Positions 45,621 to 57,669 are shown, counted from the stretch's first letter. The stretch: 64,000 nt of DNA from Leptospira selangorensis (GCF_004769405.1 NZ_RQES01000001.1:62001-126000), one strand, 5' to 3'. The notes: generated by a model from the letters alone, not told the origin. Translations and numbers: made by a program.

Positions 45621-46907
45621 ATGAAAAAAATTATATCTACAGCGGTTTCAATTTCTCTTTTGATCGGTTGTTCTTCTGCGAGTGTCGTTGAGAACAAAGG
45701 CAAAAATGTCGAGTTCCAAATTTTAGAGCCGAATATCAGAATAGAAAAATTCAAAGAAACATTCAATATAAAGGCAGAAGGTCCGGTCAATCTGGACTGC
45801 TCCGGTAAACCTTGTACTCCGGACCAAGCCAGTGCATTAACTCCTGATCAGATCAAAAAACTAAAACGTAACGGCTCCTGGAAAGAATATGTGGAGAAGG
45901 AAGATCTTCAAAAGAATAAATTCTCCGTCCTAACCCGTGTAGGTGATTATAAAGACGATAAAAGAGAAGGTATCTGGAAAACATTATACGAAACAGGAGA
46001 AACTTTAAGAGAAACTCCTTATGTGGCAGGCGTAAAAGAAGGTGAAGAGAAAAAACTCGCAAAAGATGGGACCCAACTTGAAAGCACAGTCTACAAAGCT
46101 GACAAGAAGAATGGACCATACTGGTCTAAAACAGACAAAGGGATCTTAAGCGACGAAGGTGCATACGCTGACGATAAAAAAGTAGGGACCTGGAAAGATT
46201 ATTATAACGAAGACGGAGCAAAAAAATCCGTAATCGAATTCAAAGACGGCAAAAAAAGCGGCAAAGAAACGAATTATCATAAAGACGGGAACACTGTCTC
46301 TTCCGAAGGAAACAATTCGGATGATCTAAAAACGGGTTATTGGAAAAACTATTACGACAACGGAACTCCTCAATCAGAGGGTAACTACGCTCCAAAAGGT
46401 ACCGGTGCAGATAAAAAATCCCTTAGAATAGGCGCTTGGAAAGAATATTACAAAAACGGAAAGGTATTCGCGGAAGGACAAAGAGACCATACTCGTAAGG
46501 GAGATTGGACTTTCTATTGGAGTACCGGAAATCCTGCGTATAAAGGAACCATGATGAATGAGATGATGATGAGTTCTGCGGAAGTATACGACAAGGACGG
46601 AACGATCGTCGGAAAAGGAAAACTCCTTTTCGATCTTCTTCTCATGGATGAAAAAACGGACGAGCTAAAGGCGAAATACAAGCCTGATTTCCCGTTTGCA
46701 TATTATAAAAACGGCAAGAAGTCTTTTGAGATCGCTGCAAACGGTACTGCGGTCGAGTATGACGAGTCCGGAGCAAAGATCGGACAAGGGCCGATTATGC
46801 CTGGGACAAACCAAAAAAACGATTGTTGGACTACGCCTCAGGGTAAAAAATATTACGTGAACGGTAGAGAAAATCCTAAAATGGGAGAGTTACAAGGCTG
46901 TAAGTGA
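45621..46907 (+). CDS. Lipoprotein with YwqK/MORN-like repeats
   Basis: A 428-residue lipoprotein with signal peptide [13 protein letters not shown]. The mature part carries about eight repeats of the form G-x-W-K-x-Y-Y-x-x-G...E-G-x-x, for example [18 protein letters not shown] and [18 protein letters not shown]. These resemble the MORN-variant repeats of YwqK-type proteins, which form beta-hairpin arrays for binding. The location is likely the outer membrane or surface. It is Lys-rich compared with its neighbours. The role is unknown. Confidence 0.85.
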   Translation: MKKIISTAVSISLLIGCSSASVVENKGKNVEFQILEPNIRIEKFKETFNIKAEGPVNLDCSGKPCTPDQASALTPDQIKKLKRNGSWKEYVEKEDLQKNKFSVLTRVGDYKDDKREGIWKTLYETGETLRETPYVAGVKEGEEKKLAKDGTQLESTVYKADKKNGPYWSKTDKGILSDEGAYADDKKVGTWKDYYNEDGAKKSVIEFKDGKKSGKETNYHKDGNTVSSEGNNSDDLKTGYWKNYYDNGTPQSEGNYAPKGTGADKKSLRIGAWKEYYKNGKVFAEGQRDHTRKGDWTFYWSTGNPAYKGTMMNEMMMSSAEVYDKDGTIVGKGKLLFDLLLMDEKTDELKAKYKPDFPFAYYKNGKKSFEIAANGTAVEYDESGAKIGQGPIMPGTNQKNDCWTTPQGKKYYVNGRENPKMGELQGCK

Positions 46908-46941
46908 TCTTTAGCTTTAAGTAACTCGGTTTCTTAAGTAT

Positions 46942-46971
46942 AAAAAGCTCGGGGGAAACAACTCCGAGCTT
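46942..46971. terminator. Terminator-like hairpin
   Basis: AAGCTCGG/CCGAGCTT stem (46945-46952, 46964-46971), 38 bases after the lipoprotein gene. The run of T follows it only on the minus strand, so it would work best against antisense transcription. Confidence 0.45.
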
Positions 46972-47019
46972 GCCATATTTAGAAAGGCTTTTCTCACTAT
47001 AAAATTCTTCTCTGAACTG

Positions 47020-47035
47020 TGTTGGAATTCCAACA
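47020..47035. promoter_or_regulatory. Perfect palindrome TGTTGGAATTCCAACA
   Basis: A 16-base perfect palindrome of the same plan as the parA operator-like sites (TGT-N-GGA-N2-TCC-N-ACA). It lies about 30 bases before the preferred start of the next gene. Confidence 0.5.
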
Positions 47036-47066
47036 TGGATCCGGAAAGGAAAAGGGAATCCTCGCC

Positions 47067-47681
47067 TTGGAAAAAATTATCACAAATAACGATCTCAAAA
47101 AAATCAGCCTAGGGATACTGGTCGCTGCTCCTCTATTCTTCCTATTAGGATATTTTCTCAGAGGGTGTAGCTCGGTAAACCGTCAGGCAAAGGTAACCTA
47201 TAGTGGTTCCTTTACGGAAGGGACCTTAGTTTCCTTAAATTCTAAAAATGTAATATTGCAAGATCCCGATTTTTCTATCCCTCTGGAAACGGTGGAAAAG
47301 ATAGAATTTTTGGAAGATGCTCAAAGTTTAAATCCGAACCAGGTACCTTTGAGTGATTCAGAAAAATCATTCGTAGGGACTTATAAAATACAAATCGGGA
47401 CTCATAAGGGCGTGCTGAGTATCTTTCCTCGCAAAACTGGAGGAATAGGAGCCACTTTACGTTTTACGAATTGGGGGAAAGGATCGAATGAGATCCTGAC
47501 CGGTATTCGAGTCACAGGTAAGTCGATTCGATTTGTAAGATCTTGTGCAGGAGCAAGATGTTCAGAGATAGGAAGTAATGTTCCTTTTACCCAAACGTAT
47601 AGCGGAGACTTGGACGGTAAAAAGATCCAAGGGGCATACCAAGGCACAAATAGTTCCGGCCGTTGGCTTGCGGAACGTTAA
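47067..47681 (+). CDS. Membrane-anchored or lipid-modified protein, unknown
   Basis: About 204 residues: a membrane segment ([19 protein letters not shown]) followed by RGC, which may be an anchor or a non-standard lipobox, and then a beta-rich domain ([36 protein letters not shown]). I prefer TTG 47067, with AAAGGG upstream, over GTG 47019, which lies on a palindrome. It ends 11 bases before moxR and so is probably the first gene of the Bat operon. Function unknown. Confidence 0.65.
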   Translation: MEKIITNNDLKKISLGILVAAPLFFLLGYFLRGCSSVNRQAKVTYSGSFTEGTLVSLNSKNVILQDPDFSIPLETVEKIEFLEDAQSLNPNQVPLSDSEKSFVGTYKIQIGTHKGVLSIFPRKTGGIGATLRFTNWGKGSNEILTGIRVTGKSIRFVRSCAGARCSEIGSNVPFTQTYSGDLDGKKIQGAYQGTNSSGRWLAER

Positions 47682-47692
47682 TAGGAAATAAT

Positions 47693-48703
47693 ATGGAATC
47701 CACCGCCAAAGATCGAGAGAATATCCCTTTATCCGAATCAGATATCTATTTTGCAAAAGATACATTAGATAGGATCCGCCAAGAACTGACTGGAGAAATT
47801 ACAGGCCAAGAAGCAGTAGTTAAAAATCTGCTTATTTCTTTGGCCTGTCAAGGTCACGTTTTGTTGGAAGGAATGCCTGGACTTGCAAAAACACTTCTGG
47901 CAAAATCTTTATCTTCCGCATTAGACCTGGATTTTAAAAGAGTACAATTCACACCCGATCTTCTTCCCGCAGACTTGATCGGAACAGTTGTATTCAATCC
48001 TAAGAATGGAGAATTCACCACACGTAAAGGTCCCATCTTTACCGGAGTATTGCTTGCAGACGAGATCAACAGAGCTCCGGCAAAAGTGCAATCGGCTCTT
48101 TTGGAGTGTATGGAAGAAAGAACAGTCACCATTGGAGAGAATACTTTTCCTTTAGAGAGACCTTTTTTGGTACTGGCTACCGAGAACCCGATAGATCAAG
48201 ACGGGACTTATCCATTGCCGGAAGCACAGATGGATCGTTTTTTTATGAAGGTTCTCGTGGATTATCCTGATATGGATGAGGAACTCGCGATCCTTGAACA
48301 ACATGGTAAACTTGCAGCAGGTCCAAAACGTATTAAAAAAACTGCAACTGCTAAGGATGTCCTAAAGATATCTTCGCTTGTGGATAGGGTTCATGTGGAA
48401 CCTAAATTAAAAAGTTATATAGTTCGTTTAGTGCGAAATACTCGTCCGGAAGAAAAGACTGTGCCGGATCTTCTACCTTATGTAAAACATGGCGCTTCTC
48501 CTAGGGCGAGTTTAAGTTTGCTAAAAGCATCCAAAGCAAAAGCTTTATGGGAAGGAAGGGACTATGTTGCTCCGGAGGATGTGAAGGCGGTCCTTCCTGA
48601 GATACTTCGCCATAGAATTTTACTTACTTTCGAAGCAATTTCCGAGGACGTAGGGATCGAGTCAGTGGTCAGAATCGTTTCAGACGCGACCCAGGTGCTC
48701 TGA
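47693..48703 (+). CDS. MoxR-family AAA+ ATPase
   Basis: An ATPase of 336 residues, probably a chaperone for the VWA proteins encoded downstream. The Walker A is [15 protein letters not shown] (the MoxR-type variant), Walker B is [20 protein letters not shown], and sensor [23 protein letters not shown] is a MoxR hallmark. I chose ATG 47693 because AGGAA precedes it by five bases; the frame extends to 47663. It starts the moxR-DUF58-Bat series. Confidence 0.93.
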   Translation: MESTAKDRENIPLSESDIYFAKDTLDRIRQELTGEITGQEAVVKNLLISLACQGHVLLEGMPGLAKTLLAKSLSSALDLDFKRVQFTPDLLPADLIGTVVFNPKNGEFTTRKGPIFTGVLLADEINRAPAKVQSALLECMEERTVTIGENTFPLERPFLVLATENPIDQDGTYPLPEAQMDRFFMKVLVDYPDMDEELAILEQHGKLAAGPKRIKKTATAKDVLKISSLVDRVHVEPKLKSYIVRLVRNTRPEEKTVPDLLPYVKHGASPRASLSLLKASKAKALWEGRDYVAPEDVKAVLPEILRHRILLTFEAISEDVGIESVVRIVSDATQVL

Positions 48704-48717
48704 TCTAATCGACTAAA

Positions 48718-49542
48718 ATGTTCCGTAAAGAATACCAAAACCTGATCCAACTTTTGGATTTTAAGGAGAGAGGATTTTCTCTTCGGAGTAGACAAGGTAC
48801 GGCTACGAGTTCCAGAAAGGGTAGGGGAGTGGACTTCAAGGATGTTCGCCCTTACGCAGTCGGAGATGATACAAGACTTATCGATTGGAATGTCACCTCT
48901 AGACTCGGAGAATTGCATGTAAGAGAATTCTATGAAGAGAAAGAAAGACTGGGAGTTTTTTTCTTAGATGTTTCCGAGTCTATGGATTGGAGTAGTTCGG
49001 AATGGACCAAGTCGGAGAATGCTTTCCAGGTTTTAGCTCTATTAGTTTTACTTTATGTACGAAAAGGGAATCTGGCTAAGATCCTATTATATTCCGATCG
49101 ATTAGAATGGGAAACCGGATATATCCGAAATACTGAAGAAGCTCTTTCTTCGCTGGAAAAAGTCCGATCTTATCCTCATCGAAAACTAAAAACGGATCCT
49201 AAACTCCCGTTTATACTCTTAAAAAATAGGATCAGAAGATACACCGATTCTTATATACTTTCCGATTTTCACGGACTTCCTTCTTTAAAAAAACTCACAG
49301 GTCTCAGGAGATTCCATACTTTACATGCGATCCGATTTAAAGATCGTTTGGAAGAAAGTGCTCCTAGAGGGTTTTTCCAATTTTTCTTACTCAAAGATCC
49401 TGAAACGGGCGCTATTCCTTCTCCTGTAGGTGGAAGTATTAAGAAAAATCTGGAATTCTTATTTAAGTCCAGATGTTTGGAACTAGAAGGAAAAGATACG
49501 GATCCGAACAAACTTCTTGAATATTGGAGAAGTATGTCATGA
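48718..49542 (+). CDS. DUF58 protein
   Basis: A 274-residue DUF58 protein, the usual partner of MoxR. The hallmark GRGVDFKDVRPYAVGDDTRLIDWNVTSR (positions about 38-65) is present, and FFLDVSESMDW resembles a VWA metal-binding start (D-x-S-x-S). Its stop overlaps the next ATG by four bases. Located in the cytosol or at the membrane. Confidence 0.92.
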   Translation: MFRKEYQNLIQLLDFKERGFSLRSRQGTATSSRKGRGVDFKDVRPYAVGDDTRLIDWNVTSRLGELHVREFYEEKERLGVFFLDVSESMDWSSSEWTKSENAFQVLALLVLLYVRKGNLAKILLYSDRLEWETGYIRNTEEALSSLEKVRSYPHRKLKTDPKLPFILLKNRIRRYTDSYILSDFHGLPSLKKLTGLRRFHTLHAIRFKDRLEESAPRGFFQFFLLKDPETGAIPSPVGGSIKKNLEFLFKSRCLELEGKDTDPNKLLEYWRSMS

Positions 49543-50441
49543 AGGCGGGGGGAAACCGTCCGAGATCTTTGGATCGTATTCAGTTTTTCTACTATCTATT
49601 TTATCTATCTCTGCTGCTATTTTCGGTCCCGTCTTTCGCTTGGAAAGAAGATTGGGAACCTAAAGAAGTAGGGATTGGAGAGCAGGCGGAATATCTGTTG
49701 GAGTTCCAACAGGGAGAAATCCAGGATCCGGAAATACCTTCTAAAGGAATGGTTCCTGATCCGGATTCTCCGGATCTTCCTCTATTCGAAGTGGTCTCTT
49801 CCGAAGTTTCGGATACGAAGATCAAATTGAGTGTAGCATATTATACTTCTGGAAAATTTTCTCTTCCTATTATTTGGAAGGATAAGGACGGAAAAGAATT
49901 CCATTCGGAAATCGTTCTGACCGTTCGTTCTTCCTTAAGTGAGAAGGATAAAACTCCTGAGGAAATACTACCGCCTCTGGAGTTTTCCGGGAAATACGGC
50001 TGGAAATTAGCAGCAATCCTTGCTGGTTTAACCGCATTAGGTTTAGGAATTTTCTATGCCTGGTATCTGAATCAAACCGCATCTAAAAGGACCATGGATG
50101 CTCTTGTAGAAGCCGACCCATGGGTTCAAAAAATTCTAATATACGAAAGTAAATTGGATGAGATCATTAATTCTCCTCCAGTATTTGCCAGGACCTTTTA
50201 TAGGGTTCTTTCCGGTTATATCCGAGAAAATATGTCCAAAAAGATGAATGCTCCGTTTGCACATCTAACTGAAGCAGAATTATTTCAACGTATTTATGAT
50301 TCGTTCGGATTGGAAGAAGAGGAAGTTAGAAACTGGGAGAACACTTTCCGTAAGGCGCAATATTCCGGAGAAGAAGTCGAGATCTCTTCTGACGAAGCAT
50401 TGAAAGCATGGGATTATTGGAAGGAGGCGCTTTCCAGATGA
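49539..50441 (+). CDS. Bat-locus membrane protein (DUF4381-like)
   Basis: About 300 residues. A signal peptide ([18 protein letters not shown]) precedes a periplasmic domain that may correspond to the accessory protein found between DUF58 and BatA in many Bat loci. A second membrane segment ([22 protein letters not shown]) and a helical cytosolic domain follow ([16 protein letters not shown]). The frame could start at 49524, but ATG 49539 overlaps the previous stop in ATGA fashion, like all junctions in this operon. The family name is tentative. Confidence 0.75.
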   Translation: MKAGGNRPRSLDRIQFFYYLFYLSLLLFSVPSFAWKEDWEPKEVGIGEQAEYLLEFQQGEIQDPEIPSKGMVPDPDSPDLPLFEVVSSEVSDTKIKLSVAYYTSGKFSLPIIWKDKDGKEFHSEIVLTVRSSLSEKDKTPEEILPPLEFSGKYGWKLAAILAGLTALGLGIFYAWYLNQTASKRTMDALVEADPWVQKILIYESKLDEIINSPPVFARTFYRVLSGYIRENMSKKMNAPFAHLTEAELFQRIYDSFGLEEEEVRNWENTFRKAQYSGEEVEISSDEALKAWDYWKEALSR

Positions 50442-51382
50442 CGGAATGGGAGTCTCCATATTATCTTTTTCTAATTATCCCGATCTGGGTCTGGACTTTT
50501 TATTCTTATTGGATAAAGGAGCCTGCATTAGGGATAGAACTTAGGATCCCAGGAAAGGTTCAATCTACAACGTTCTCCTTAAAACGATTTTTATCTTCTA
50601 TGGCGCCTTTAATCCGCCCGATTGTATTGACATTGTTCGTGATTGCGGTTGCAGGCCCCGGAAAAAGATATAGATTCCTTCCGGATGAGACCAAGGGAGT
50701 GGATATCATTTTGGCATTGGACGTCTCCGGTTCCATGTCTAAGAGTAGGGATTTTTTACCGGAGACCCGTTTGGGAGTTTCTAAAAAATTACTCAAAGAG
50801 TTTATTAGAAAAAGAGAAAATGATCGTTTAGGTCTAGTCGTATTTGCCGGAGGAGCTTATCTACAATCTCCTTTGACAAGCGATCGAGAAGTATTAGAAG
50901 AGATATTAAGCCAAGCGGAAGAAGAAACAGTTCCAGAACAAGGAACTGCTATTGGAGATGCACTTATCCTCTCCTGTTATAGATTGCGTAGGTCTCCTGC
51001 AAAATCAAAGGTGATTGTGCTTATAACGGACGGTGCCTCAAATACCGGGCGTATAGATCCGGTGACTGCGACCGAGATCGCGAAAGGTGTAGGAGTTAAA
51101 ATTTATTCCATAGGCATAGGAAAGGAAGACCAATCTTACGAAGTAAATTTTGAAATTTTGGATATACTTTCGAAAAGAACGGGAGGAGTATTTTATAGGG
51201 CGGAAGATATAAGCGAGTTAAGAGAGGTTTTAGCTTCCATCGACTCTTTGGAAAAAGATCTTTTGGTCCTCCCTCCGGAAGAAGTTAGAGAATCAGAGTC
51301 TTTAATTTTTCTGACCTATGCACTTGCGTTATTAGGTTTGGATCTACTTGTCCGATCTTGGGTGTTTCGGTATTACGTATGA
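50438..51382 (+). CDS. batA: BatA, VWA-domain aerotolerance protein
   Basis: About 314 residues: two N-terminal membrane segments, then a von Willebrand A domain with the complete metal-ion site ([12 protein letters not shown]; later [20 protein letters not shown]), and a C-terminal membrane segment ([14 protein letters not shown]). It belongs to the Bat set linked to oxidative-stress tolerance. ATG 50438 overlaps the previous stop by four bases. The longer frame from 50408 would overlap needlessly. Confidence 0.9.
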   Translation: MTEWESPYYLFLIIPIWVWTFYSYWIKEPALGIELRIPGKVQSTTFSLKRFLSSMAPLIRPIVLTLFVIAVAGPGKRYRFLPDETKGVDIILALDVSGSMSKSRDFLPETRLGVSKKLLKEFIRKRENDRLGLVVFAGGAYLQSPLTSDREVLEEILSQAEEETVPEQGTAIGDALILSCYRLRRSPAKSKVIVLITDGASNTGRIDPVTATEIAKGVGVKIYSIGIGKEDQSYEVNFEILDILSKRTGGVFYRAEDISELREVLASIDSLEKDLLVLPPEEVRESESLIFLTYALALLGLDLLVRSWVFRYYV

Positions 51383-53088
51383 GCGAAACTTTTTTAGAAT
51401 CTTTTTGGATCTCGCTTGGACTGATCTTCTTTGCTTACTCTTTGTTTAAGCTTGTATTTTATTTTTATTGGAGCCGTTGGAAAAAGTCCTATCCCGGTTT
51501 GCCGAGAGAATCCAAGGTTCCTCCTTTTTATATAGTCCTTGCAAGGATCTTATTACTCGCTTCCGTATTCTATCTCTCTTATTTTGCCTATCAAAGAACC
51601 GAATCGACTAAGTCTAAGGAAGAGGAAGTCTCAAGAGGTGTGGACTTTCTATTTCTCGTGGATGTAAGTCTCTCTATGCAATCTGTGGATACTCGACCTT
51701 CTAGGATCACTAGAGCGAAGGAGACAATTTTGCGACTTCTTCCTCAGTTGAACGGAAACAGATTTGGTATGATCGTTTTTGCCGCTTCTCCATTTGTATA
51801 CTGTCCTATGACTTCTGATGCTCGTGCATTTTCGGAGTATGTAAGGGGTTTAGACGTGGATATAGTGGGGGACAGAGGAACAGATCTAAAGTCCGCGTTT
51901 AGAAAAGCGGAAGAAGTTTTGAATTCCAATCAGGTATTAAGGAATCGTATTCTGATCTTAATCTCTGATGGGGAAGATATGGATTCTCCGGGTATTGTAA
52001 AATTTCCCGCAGAGGTTTGGGTTTGGTCCGTTGGAACTCCAACAGGAGGGCCTATCGGATATTCGGAAGATGGTTCTCGTGTGTATGGCTTCTTAACTAA
52101 AGACGGATCTTTAGCTCCTTATGAAAATTCTCCAGGTGTTATTATCTCCAAATCCAATCCCGGATTCTTAAAAGAACTGGCTTCCGCAAATGAAGGCAGA
52201 TTTTTATCCTTGGATTCTGAAAGTCCAGAGATCTCTGATATAAGATCATGGATCGGTTCTATGGAAAAAAATACAGGGCAAAGAATTCGTAATGGACGAA
52301 GGGCAGAAGGCGCCAAAAAGTTTTTAATACCTGCACTTCTACTTTTGTTATTTGATTTTTTTGTATTGGAATTCTGGGGAAAATTTTTGATCCGAATTTC
52401 TAAAAAAGTCGCTCCTGCTTTATTAGTTCTGTTCTCACTTTGGGGAAGAGATGTTTACTCTTTCGAATTAGATCCAGGCGGAAATCGGATCAAGGAAGGC
52501 AAAAATTCCTACGAACAAGGTGATTATAAAAATTCTTTAGAAAGATATAAAGAAGCGGATCCGTATTTTCCGGAAGATCCTAGATTGGAATTCAACCGGG
52601 GAGACTCCGAATACAAATCCGGAAATTTAGATAGAGCAATACGTCATTTCGAAAAGTCGGCAGATTCAAAGGACCCGACTTTAAGAGCGCAATCTCATTT
52701 TAATTTAGGAAATTCTTATCTAAAGTTAGGAGATCGTAAAAAAGCAGCTGAACATTATCTTAGATCTTTAAAAGAAAATCCTAATTTAGAATCCGCCAAA
52801 AAGAATTTAGAATGGTTGCGTAAGCTCCCTCCTCCGGAAGGAAAAGAAGGTTCGGAGAATAAAGAAAATACATCCGAGGAAAAAGAAGATAAGTCTTCTT
52901 CATCTAAACAGGGTTCCAAAGGAAAAGAAAAAGCGGAGAAACAATCCAAGTCCGGGACAGGAAAGGATCAGAAAGATAAAAACAAATCTAAGATGGAAGA
53001 TGAATTGGATCGAATCATGGAATCCATGGATTTGGATTCGGTAAAAAGAAGAAGTCCAGGTTCTCGGAATAAAGAGGTATTCTGGTGA
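51379..53088 (+). CDS. batB: BatB-BatC fusion: VWA domain plus TPR region
   Basis: About 569 residues. The first 340 residues are BatB-like: membrane segments, a VWA domain ([35 protein letters not shown]) and a further membrane segment near residue 320. The rest matches BatC: TPR units ([46 protein letters not shown]) and a Lys/Ser/Glu-rich tail. In many bacteria these are two genes. ATG 51379 overlaps batA by four bases. Confidence 0.9.
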   Translation: MSETFLESFWISLGLIFFAYSLFKLVFYFYWSRWKKSYPGLPRESKVPPFYIVLARILLLASVFYLSYFAYQRTESTKSKEEEVSRGVDFLFLVDVSLSMQSVDTRPSRITRAKETILRLLPQLNGNRFGMIVFAASPFVYCPMTSDARAFSEYVRGLDVDIVGDRGTDLKSAFRKAEEVLNSNQVLRNRILILISDGEDMDSPGIVKFPAEVWVWSVGTPTGGPIGYSEDGSRVYGFLTKDGSLAPYENSPGVIISKSNPGFLKELASANEGRFLSLDSESPEISDIRSWIGSMEKNTGQRIRNGRRAEGAKKFLIPALLLLLFDFFVLEFWGKFLIRISKKVAPALLVLFSLWGRDVYSFELDPGGNRIKEGKNSYEQGDYKNSLERYKEADPYFPEDPRLEFNRGDSEYKSGNLDRAIRHFEKSADSKDPTLRAQSHFNLGNSYLKLGDRKKAAEHYLRSLKENPNLESAKKNLEWLRKLPPPEGKEGSENKENTSEEKEDKSSSSKQGSKGKEKAEKQSKSGTGKDQKDKNKSKMEDELDRIMESMDLDSVKRRSPGSRNKEVFW

Positions 53089-54680
53089 AACGATTCCTTC
53101 TTCTTTTATTATTGGGAGTTTTTCCATTATTCGCACAAGGCTCCAAATTTTATCTTAGTCAAACTAGAGCAGATCTTGGAGACGCGGTATTTATCATTTT
53201 AGAAACGGAAGGTGGTGCCCAGGTCCGTTTAATAGAAAAGGAATTTAATGGCCAAGGTATAAAAGCGGTTTATTGGGGAACCGAAGAGAATACCACCATA
53301 GTAAACTTCAAAGTATATCGTAAAAAACTAATTAAGTACAGGCTAACAGTTTCTGCTCCAGGACGCTTTTCAGTTCCGGAAATAGAGATAGAAGTAGACG
53401 GACAAAAAGTAGAGTCAGGAATGATGGCCTTGGAAATTTCTCCCAGAAGTTCCACGGCTAACAAGTCTTCCGGATTTTTTTCCAATCGTTACTTTTTCAG
53501 CGAAGAAACGGAAGGACCTGAAGATGGAGACTTAAAGGTATTATTCAGGACAAACAAAGACCAGGTCTGGGTAGGGGAGCCAATTTTAGGATTTTTCACT
53601 CTATATTACAGAAACGCGATACGTCCTTATATAGACCGGGATTTTTCCAGCTCTATCGAATTTCCTTATTTCAGGAGTGAGGCCCTTTCAGGGATCAATC
53701 TTTTGATACCGGAACAGGTGATTTACGAAGGATTAGAATTCGAGACTGCGGTTTATAATAAGGAAACCTTTATCCTGACACCATTGAGAAAAGGGGAGTA
53801 TTCTTTAGGCTCTACCGTATTTCATTTGGAAGGAAGACAACAATCGTTCTTTCATATGAGAAGTATTAAGACTGTCCCGAGTAAAATTTTCGTAAAGGAT
53901 CTACCTTCTCCTTCTCCCTCCGAGTTTAAAGGTGCGATCGGTAATTTTAAAATAGGTTTAGAAGAATACCCAAAGGCCGCATTTTTAGGGGAACCGTTCC
54001 AGTTTAAGCTCACTATTTCAGGGAATGGAAATTTATCTTCTATTAAAGATCCTTTATTAAGTGTATGCGATCCTAGTTGTTATCCCGAGATTACATATTT
54101 GCAAACAAGACAGCAAAGAGATTTCAGGGAGCTTGGTCCGGGAGAATTCGGATTTTATCTAAATCATTCTTATCATTATTCTGTTCTTCCTAAAAAAGAA
54201 GGTGTCTGGAAACCGGAAGATCTGAAATTTACTTTTTTTAATCCGGGTTCCGGAAGATATGAATCGGTTTCTCTTCGTTTTCCAGGCTTGGAAATTGGAC
54301 CTCCTAGACCGAAACAGGAGATAACCGCAGAAGATACCGGAAACAAGGGAGGACCTTTTCTATTAGTTTCCATTCTTCTTTCTTTCGTATTTATTGGAAC
54401 CGGTGCATTTACTGTTTTGACACTGCGTAAGAAGTATCAAGCTGAAGCAATATTGAAACGGCTTGACCTCTGGATAGGTTCCAAAAGAGGTTTTGTTTTG
54501 AAACATTCTATGATGACCAAGGGATTACCCGAGGAAGAAGCAAGTCTTCTCGCAGGTTGGAAGTCCGACACGGCCCCATTGACCGAAACCTATAAAAGTT
54601 TGGGACCTTCTTCCAAGGCTACTCTAATTAGGATCTCGAATTGGTTGTCTGATAAATTGAAAGAGGAGGGATCCGAATGA
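53085..54680 (+). CDS. batD: BatD, oxygen-tolerance protein
   Basis: A 531-residue protein with a signal peptide ([15 protein letters not shown]). Three or four beta-sandwich domains follow ([18 protein letters not shown]; the [18 protein letters not shown] block typical of BatD), then a membrane segment ([20 protein letters not shown]) and a cytosolic tail. It probably forms the periplasmic part of the Bat complex. It overlaps batB and htpG by four bases each. Confidence 0.9.
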   Translation: MKRFLLLLLLGVFPLFAQGSKFYLSQTRADLGDAVFIILETEGGAQVRLIEKEFNGQGIKAVYWGTEENTTIVNFKVYRKKLIKYRLTVSAPGRFSVPEIEIEVDGQKVESGMMALEISPRSSTANKSSGFFSNRYFFSEETEGPEDGDLKVLFRTNKDQVWVGEPILGFFTLYYRNAIRPYIDRDFSSSIEFPYFRSEALSGINLLIPEQVIYEGLEFETAVYNKETFILTPLRKGEYSLGSTVFHLEGRQQSFFHMRSIKTVPSKIFVKDLPSPSPSEFKGAIGNFKIGLEEYPKAAFLGEPFQFKLTISGNGNLSSIKDPLLSVCDPSCYPEITYLQTRQQRDFRELGPGEFGFYLNHSYHYSVLPKKEGVWKPEDLKFTFFNPGSGRYESVSLRFPGLEIGPPRPKQEITAEDTGNKGGPFLLVSILLSFVFIGTGAFTVLTLRKKYQAEAILKRLDLWIGSKRGFVLKHSMMTKGLPEEEASLLAGWKSDTAPLTETYKSLGPSSKATLIRISNWLSDKLKEEGSE

Positions 54681-56506
54681 GCGAAGAAGTAAAAGGTAGG
54701 ATTTCCGTAGAAACGGAAAATATTTTCCCTATCATTAAAAAATGGTTATATTCTGAAAAAGATATATTTTTGAGAGAGTTGGTTTCCAACGCGTGTGATG
54801 CGATCGCTAAACTTAGAAAAATCTCCTTGAATGAAGAATTCGAAGGTGGGACCGACTATCGGATCGATTTGGACTTCGACCAAGAAGCCAGGATCTTAAC
54901 AATTCAAGATAACGGGATCGGGATGACCGACGAAGAAGTGAACCGTTATATCAACCAGATCGCATTTTCCGGTGCAGAAGAATTCGTAAAAAAATACCAA
55001 TCGGAAGGGGATAAACCTGAGATCATAGGCCATTTCGGTTTAGGGTTCTATTCCAGCTTTATGGTTTCTTCTAAGGTAAAAATAGAAACCAAATCGTATA
55101 AGAAGGGAAGTGTTCCCGTCGTTTGGGAAAGTGAATCGGGTACTGAGTTTTCCCTAAAACAGGGTGATAGATCCGAAAGAGGGACCAAGATCAGTTTGTA
55201 TTTGGACGGAGACTCCGGAGAATATTTAGATTCTTGGAAACTGAAAGAGTTGGTTCGTAAATATTGCGACTTTCTACCTGTTCCGATTTATGTAAAAGAG
55301 GAAAAGGCGAATAAGCAGACCCCATTATGGAGTGAACAACCTTCTTCCGTAAAAAAAGAACAGTATGATGAGTTCTATCAGTATCTATTTCCTTTTGCAG
55401 GAGAACCACTGTTTCATGTTCACTTAAATGTGGATTATCCTTTTAGACTACAAGGGATCCTGTATTTTCCAAGACTCAAACATGAGTTAGATGCGAATCG
55501 AATGGGGATCAAACTCTATTGTAATCATGTGTTTGTATCGGATGAAGCTAAAGAGTTAGTTCCTCAATTTTTAACCGTTCTTCAGGGAACTCTGGACATC
55601 CCGGATCTTCCTCTGAATGTTTCCAGATCTTATCTACAAAATGATCCTTTGGTAAAAAAGATCTCTTCTCATATCGTCAAAAAAGTTTCGGACAAACTAC
55701 AAGAAGAATGGACCAAAAACCCCGAAGAATTCCGTAAGAACTGGGATGAAATCTCCCTATTCGTTAAGTACGGAATGATGACGGATGAGAAATTTTACGA
55801 GTCCGCAAAAGATCTGATCTTTTTCCGATCATCTAACGGTGATTTAACGAAACTGGAAGAATATGTAGAAAGAAATAAAGAAAAGAACTCAGGCAAAGTA
55901 TATTATGCGGGAGAAGCTGAACTTTCTTCCGTGTATATGGACCTTCTTAAATCCCAGGGACTGGAAGCTTTACTTGTAGATTCCCGTATAGACAATCATT
56001 TCCTGCAGTTTTTAGAAGGCAAAAATCCGGATTGGAAATTCCAAAGAGTGGATTCTGAACTGGCCGATCAAGTTTTAGATAAGGATGCAAGTCCCGATCT
56101 TGCGGACCAAGATAACAAAACTACTGAAGATAGACTTAAGGAAATTTTCACTAAGGCCATTGCTAGAGAAGGTGTGGAGATCAAAACGGAGGCGTTAAAA
56201 TCCGAGGATATTCCTTCGGTGATTTTATTGCCCGAACACCTGAGACGTTTGGCGGAGATGGGCCAGATGTACGGCCAAAAGCCCGGGGATTTCCTGAAGA
56301 ATCATACTCTTCTTCTGAACCGCCAATCTAAATTGGTCAAAAACATACTTGGTCTTTCTAAAAGTATTCATCCGGAGAAGGCGGAAAAATTGGCCCGTTC
56401 TGTGTACGATCTGGCTTTGTTAGGTGCTAAGCTGGTTGGGGAAGATGAATTGAGCGATCTGATCCGCCGCCAAAGGGATCTACTGGAAGATCTTTCCTCG
56501 GATTAA
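54677..56506 (+). CDS. htpG: Chaperone HtpG (Hsp90)
   Basis: A 609-residue bacterial Hsp90. GHKL ATPase motifs are [25 protein letters not shown] and [14 protein letters not shown]. The middle-domain [14 protein letters not shown] segment carries the catalytic arginine region. At full length it lacks only the linker of eukaryotic Hsp90. Its ATG overlaps the batD stop by four bases, so its expression is tied to the Bat operon. From memory, htpG is a chromosome II gene linked to virulence in L. interrogans. Confidence 0.96.
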   Translation: MSEEVKGRISVETENIFPIIKKWLYSEKDIFLRELVSNACDAIAKLRKISLNEEFEGGTDYRIDLDFDQEARILTIQDNGIGMTDEEVNRYINQIAFSGAEEFVKKYQSEGDKPEIIGHFGLGFYSSFMVSSKVKIETKSYKKGSVPVVWESESGTEFSLKQGDRSERGTKISLYLDGDSGEYLDSWKLKELVRKYCDFLPVPIYVKEEKANKQTPLWSEQPSSVKKEQYDEFYQYLFPFAGEPLFHVHLNVDYPFRLQGILYFPRLKHELDANRMGIKLYCNHVFVSDEAKELVPQFLTVLQGTLDIPDLPLNVSRSYLQNDPLVKKISSHIVKKVSDKLQEEWTKNPEEFRKNWDEISLFVKYGMMTDEKFYESAKDLIFFRSSNGDLTKLEEYVERNKEKNSGKVYYAGEAELSSVYMDLLKSQGLEALLVDSRIDNHFLQFLEGKNPDWKFQRVDSELADQVLDKDASPDLADQDNKTTEDRLKEIFTKAIAREGVEIKTEALKSEDIPSVILLPEHLRRLAEMGQMYGQKPGDFLKNHTLLLNRQSKLVKNILGLSKSIHPEKAEKLARSVYDLALLGAKLVGEDELSDLIRRQRDLLEDLSSD

Positions 56507-56563
56507 TCCCGAAAAAAAAGGGGGGAAATCGGGTATCGTACCGATATCTTTATTGGTACCGGT

Positions 56564-57085
56564 ATGCGGACACCGATTTTCCCGATTTTAATTATTTCTG
56601 TTTTATCGTCTTTTGGCGATTTGTATTCGCAAGATGCGGGGAAAGGGAAACCTGTCGAAACGGACGGAGAAGTCCATAACGATCTAAAGTCCTTGGACAA
56701 GGAATATTACGAATATTATTTCAAAACTCTCCCAAATACGGATATTATCGAAAAAGAGAAATTAGAATATAATTTGATCCGTTCTCTAAAATTCGAACTA
56801 AGAAAGATCGATCCGGAAAAGATGAGTCCGGAAGAATTGAAAAAGGTTAATTCGAGTTCGGTGCGTTATGAAAGGGTGTTTGAGGATTCTATTTGGATGC
56901 GCGGTATACGCAAACAAATGGGGTTTATACGTTTTAGAGAATATATGTACGTGATCGTGTATGACAAATACTATTGTTTTATTTCTTATGAGATGAACCC
57001 TTCCAGATATATCCAAACTCCGTTCCAAGTTCAATTGATCTTTAAAAGAGATAGTAATTATAATACTACTCTACCTCAGCCTTAA
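56564..57085 (+). CDS. Small exported protein, unknown
   Basis: A 173-residue protein with a signal peptide (PIFPILIISVLSSFGDLYSQ). The mature part is highly charged and rich in Tyr and Lys/Glu, ending in an aromatic, beta-like part (FIRFREYMYVIVYDKYYCFISY). No family recognised. It overlaps the convergent gene at 57066 by 20 bases. Confidence 0.7.
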   Translation: MRTPIFPILIISVLSSFGDLYSQDAGKGKPVETDGEVHNDLKSLDKEYYEYYFKTLPNTDIIEKEKLEYNLIRSLKFELRKIDPEKMSPEELKKVNSSSVRYERVFEDSIWMRGIRKQMGFIRFREYMYVIVYDKYYCFISYEMNPSRYIQTPFQVQLIFKRDSNYNTTLPQP

Positions 57086-57560
57086 ACGTTCTGAAATATA
57101 GACTGACTAAAACCAGTCCGAAAGAGAACAAGATCCCGAATAATAAAAAGTTCTGCATAAAGCCGAAGCCGGGAGGCGGGGCAGTGTTCCCTACAATCCT
57201 GCCTAGGATCTTTGTTTTTCCGAAACTATTCCAAACTAAGGTGCGGACCTGAACCGTATCTCCCACTCTCATTCTTCTGTTGGTGGTTTGATCTACTTCT
57301 TCAGTCACCTCGTGTTTTTTACCTTGTTCGTCGGGTACCAAGTAAGTGTACACGTTTACGGTTCTGCCTAACTTATTGAGCTTTGTATTTTCCACCAAAA
57401 CACCGAACTCTTTGTTTCCGGGAAGAGATAAGTTCTTATAGATCGATTCTAAACTTTTGTTTTCCCAATAAACTGCGACCGAAAGAGGAAGAAAGAACGC
57501 AAGAGAAATCCAGCCCATGATAAAAAGGATTTTATAGAATGGGGTAGAGTTCGTTTTCAT
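57066..57560 (-). CDS. DUF3592-like membrane protein
   Basis: A 164-residue protein with two membrane segments (LFIMGWISLAFFLPLSVAVYW and MQNFLLFGILFSFGLVLVSLYF) around a soluble beta-rich part (VYTYLVPDEQGKKHEV; GDTVQVRTLVWNSFGKTKI). That arrangement is typical of DUF3592 proteins. Function unknown. Confidence 0.7.
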   Translation of the reverse strand: MKTNSTPFYKILFIMGWISLAFFLPLSVAVYWENKSLESIYKNLSLPGNKEFGVLVENTKLNKLGRTVNVYTYLVPDEQGKKHEVTEEVDQTTNRRMRVGDTVQVRTLVWNSFGKTKILGRIVGNTAPPPGFGFMQNFLLFGILFSFGLVLVSLYFRTFKAEVE

Positions 57561-57669
57561 TCTCAGGCTTTATCATCTTTTTTGATAGGGATTATTACAA
57601 CCAAGTTTCCTTTTTCTGTAGGAAGAAAAAACGAATGGTCCAAAGAGTCAGGTGCATTATTTTTAGGAT

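Noticed and set aside
49696..49711. Palindrome TGTTGGAGTTCCAACA considered as an operator of the Bat genes
   Set aside because: It lies well inside a coding region away from any start; I keep it only as a member of the interspersed family.
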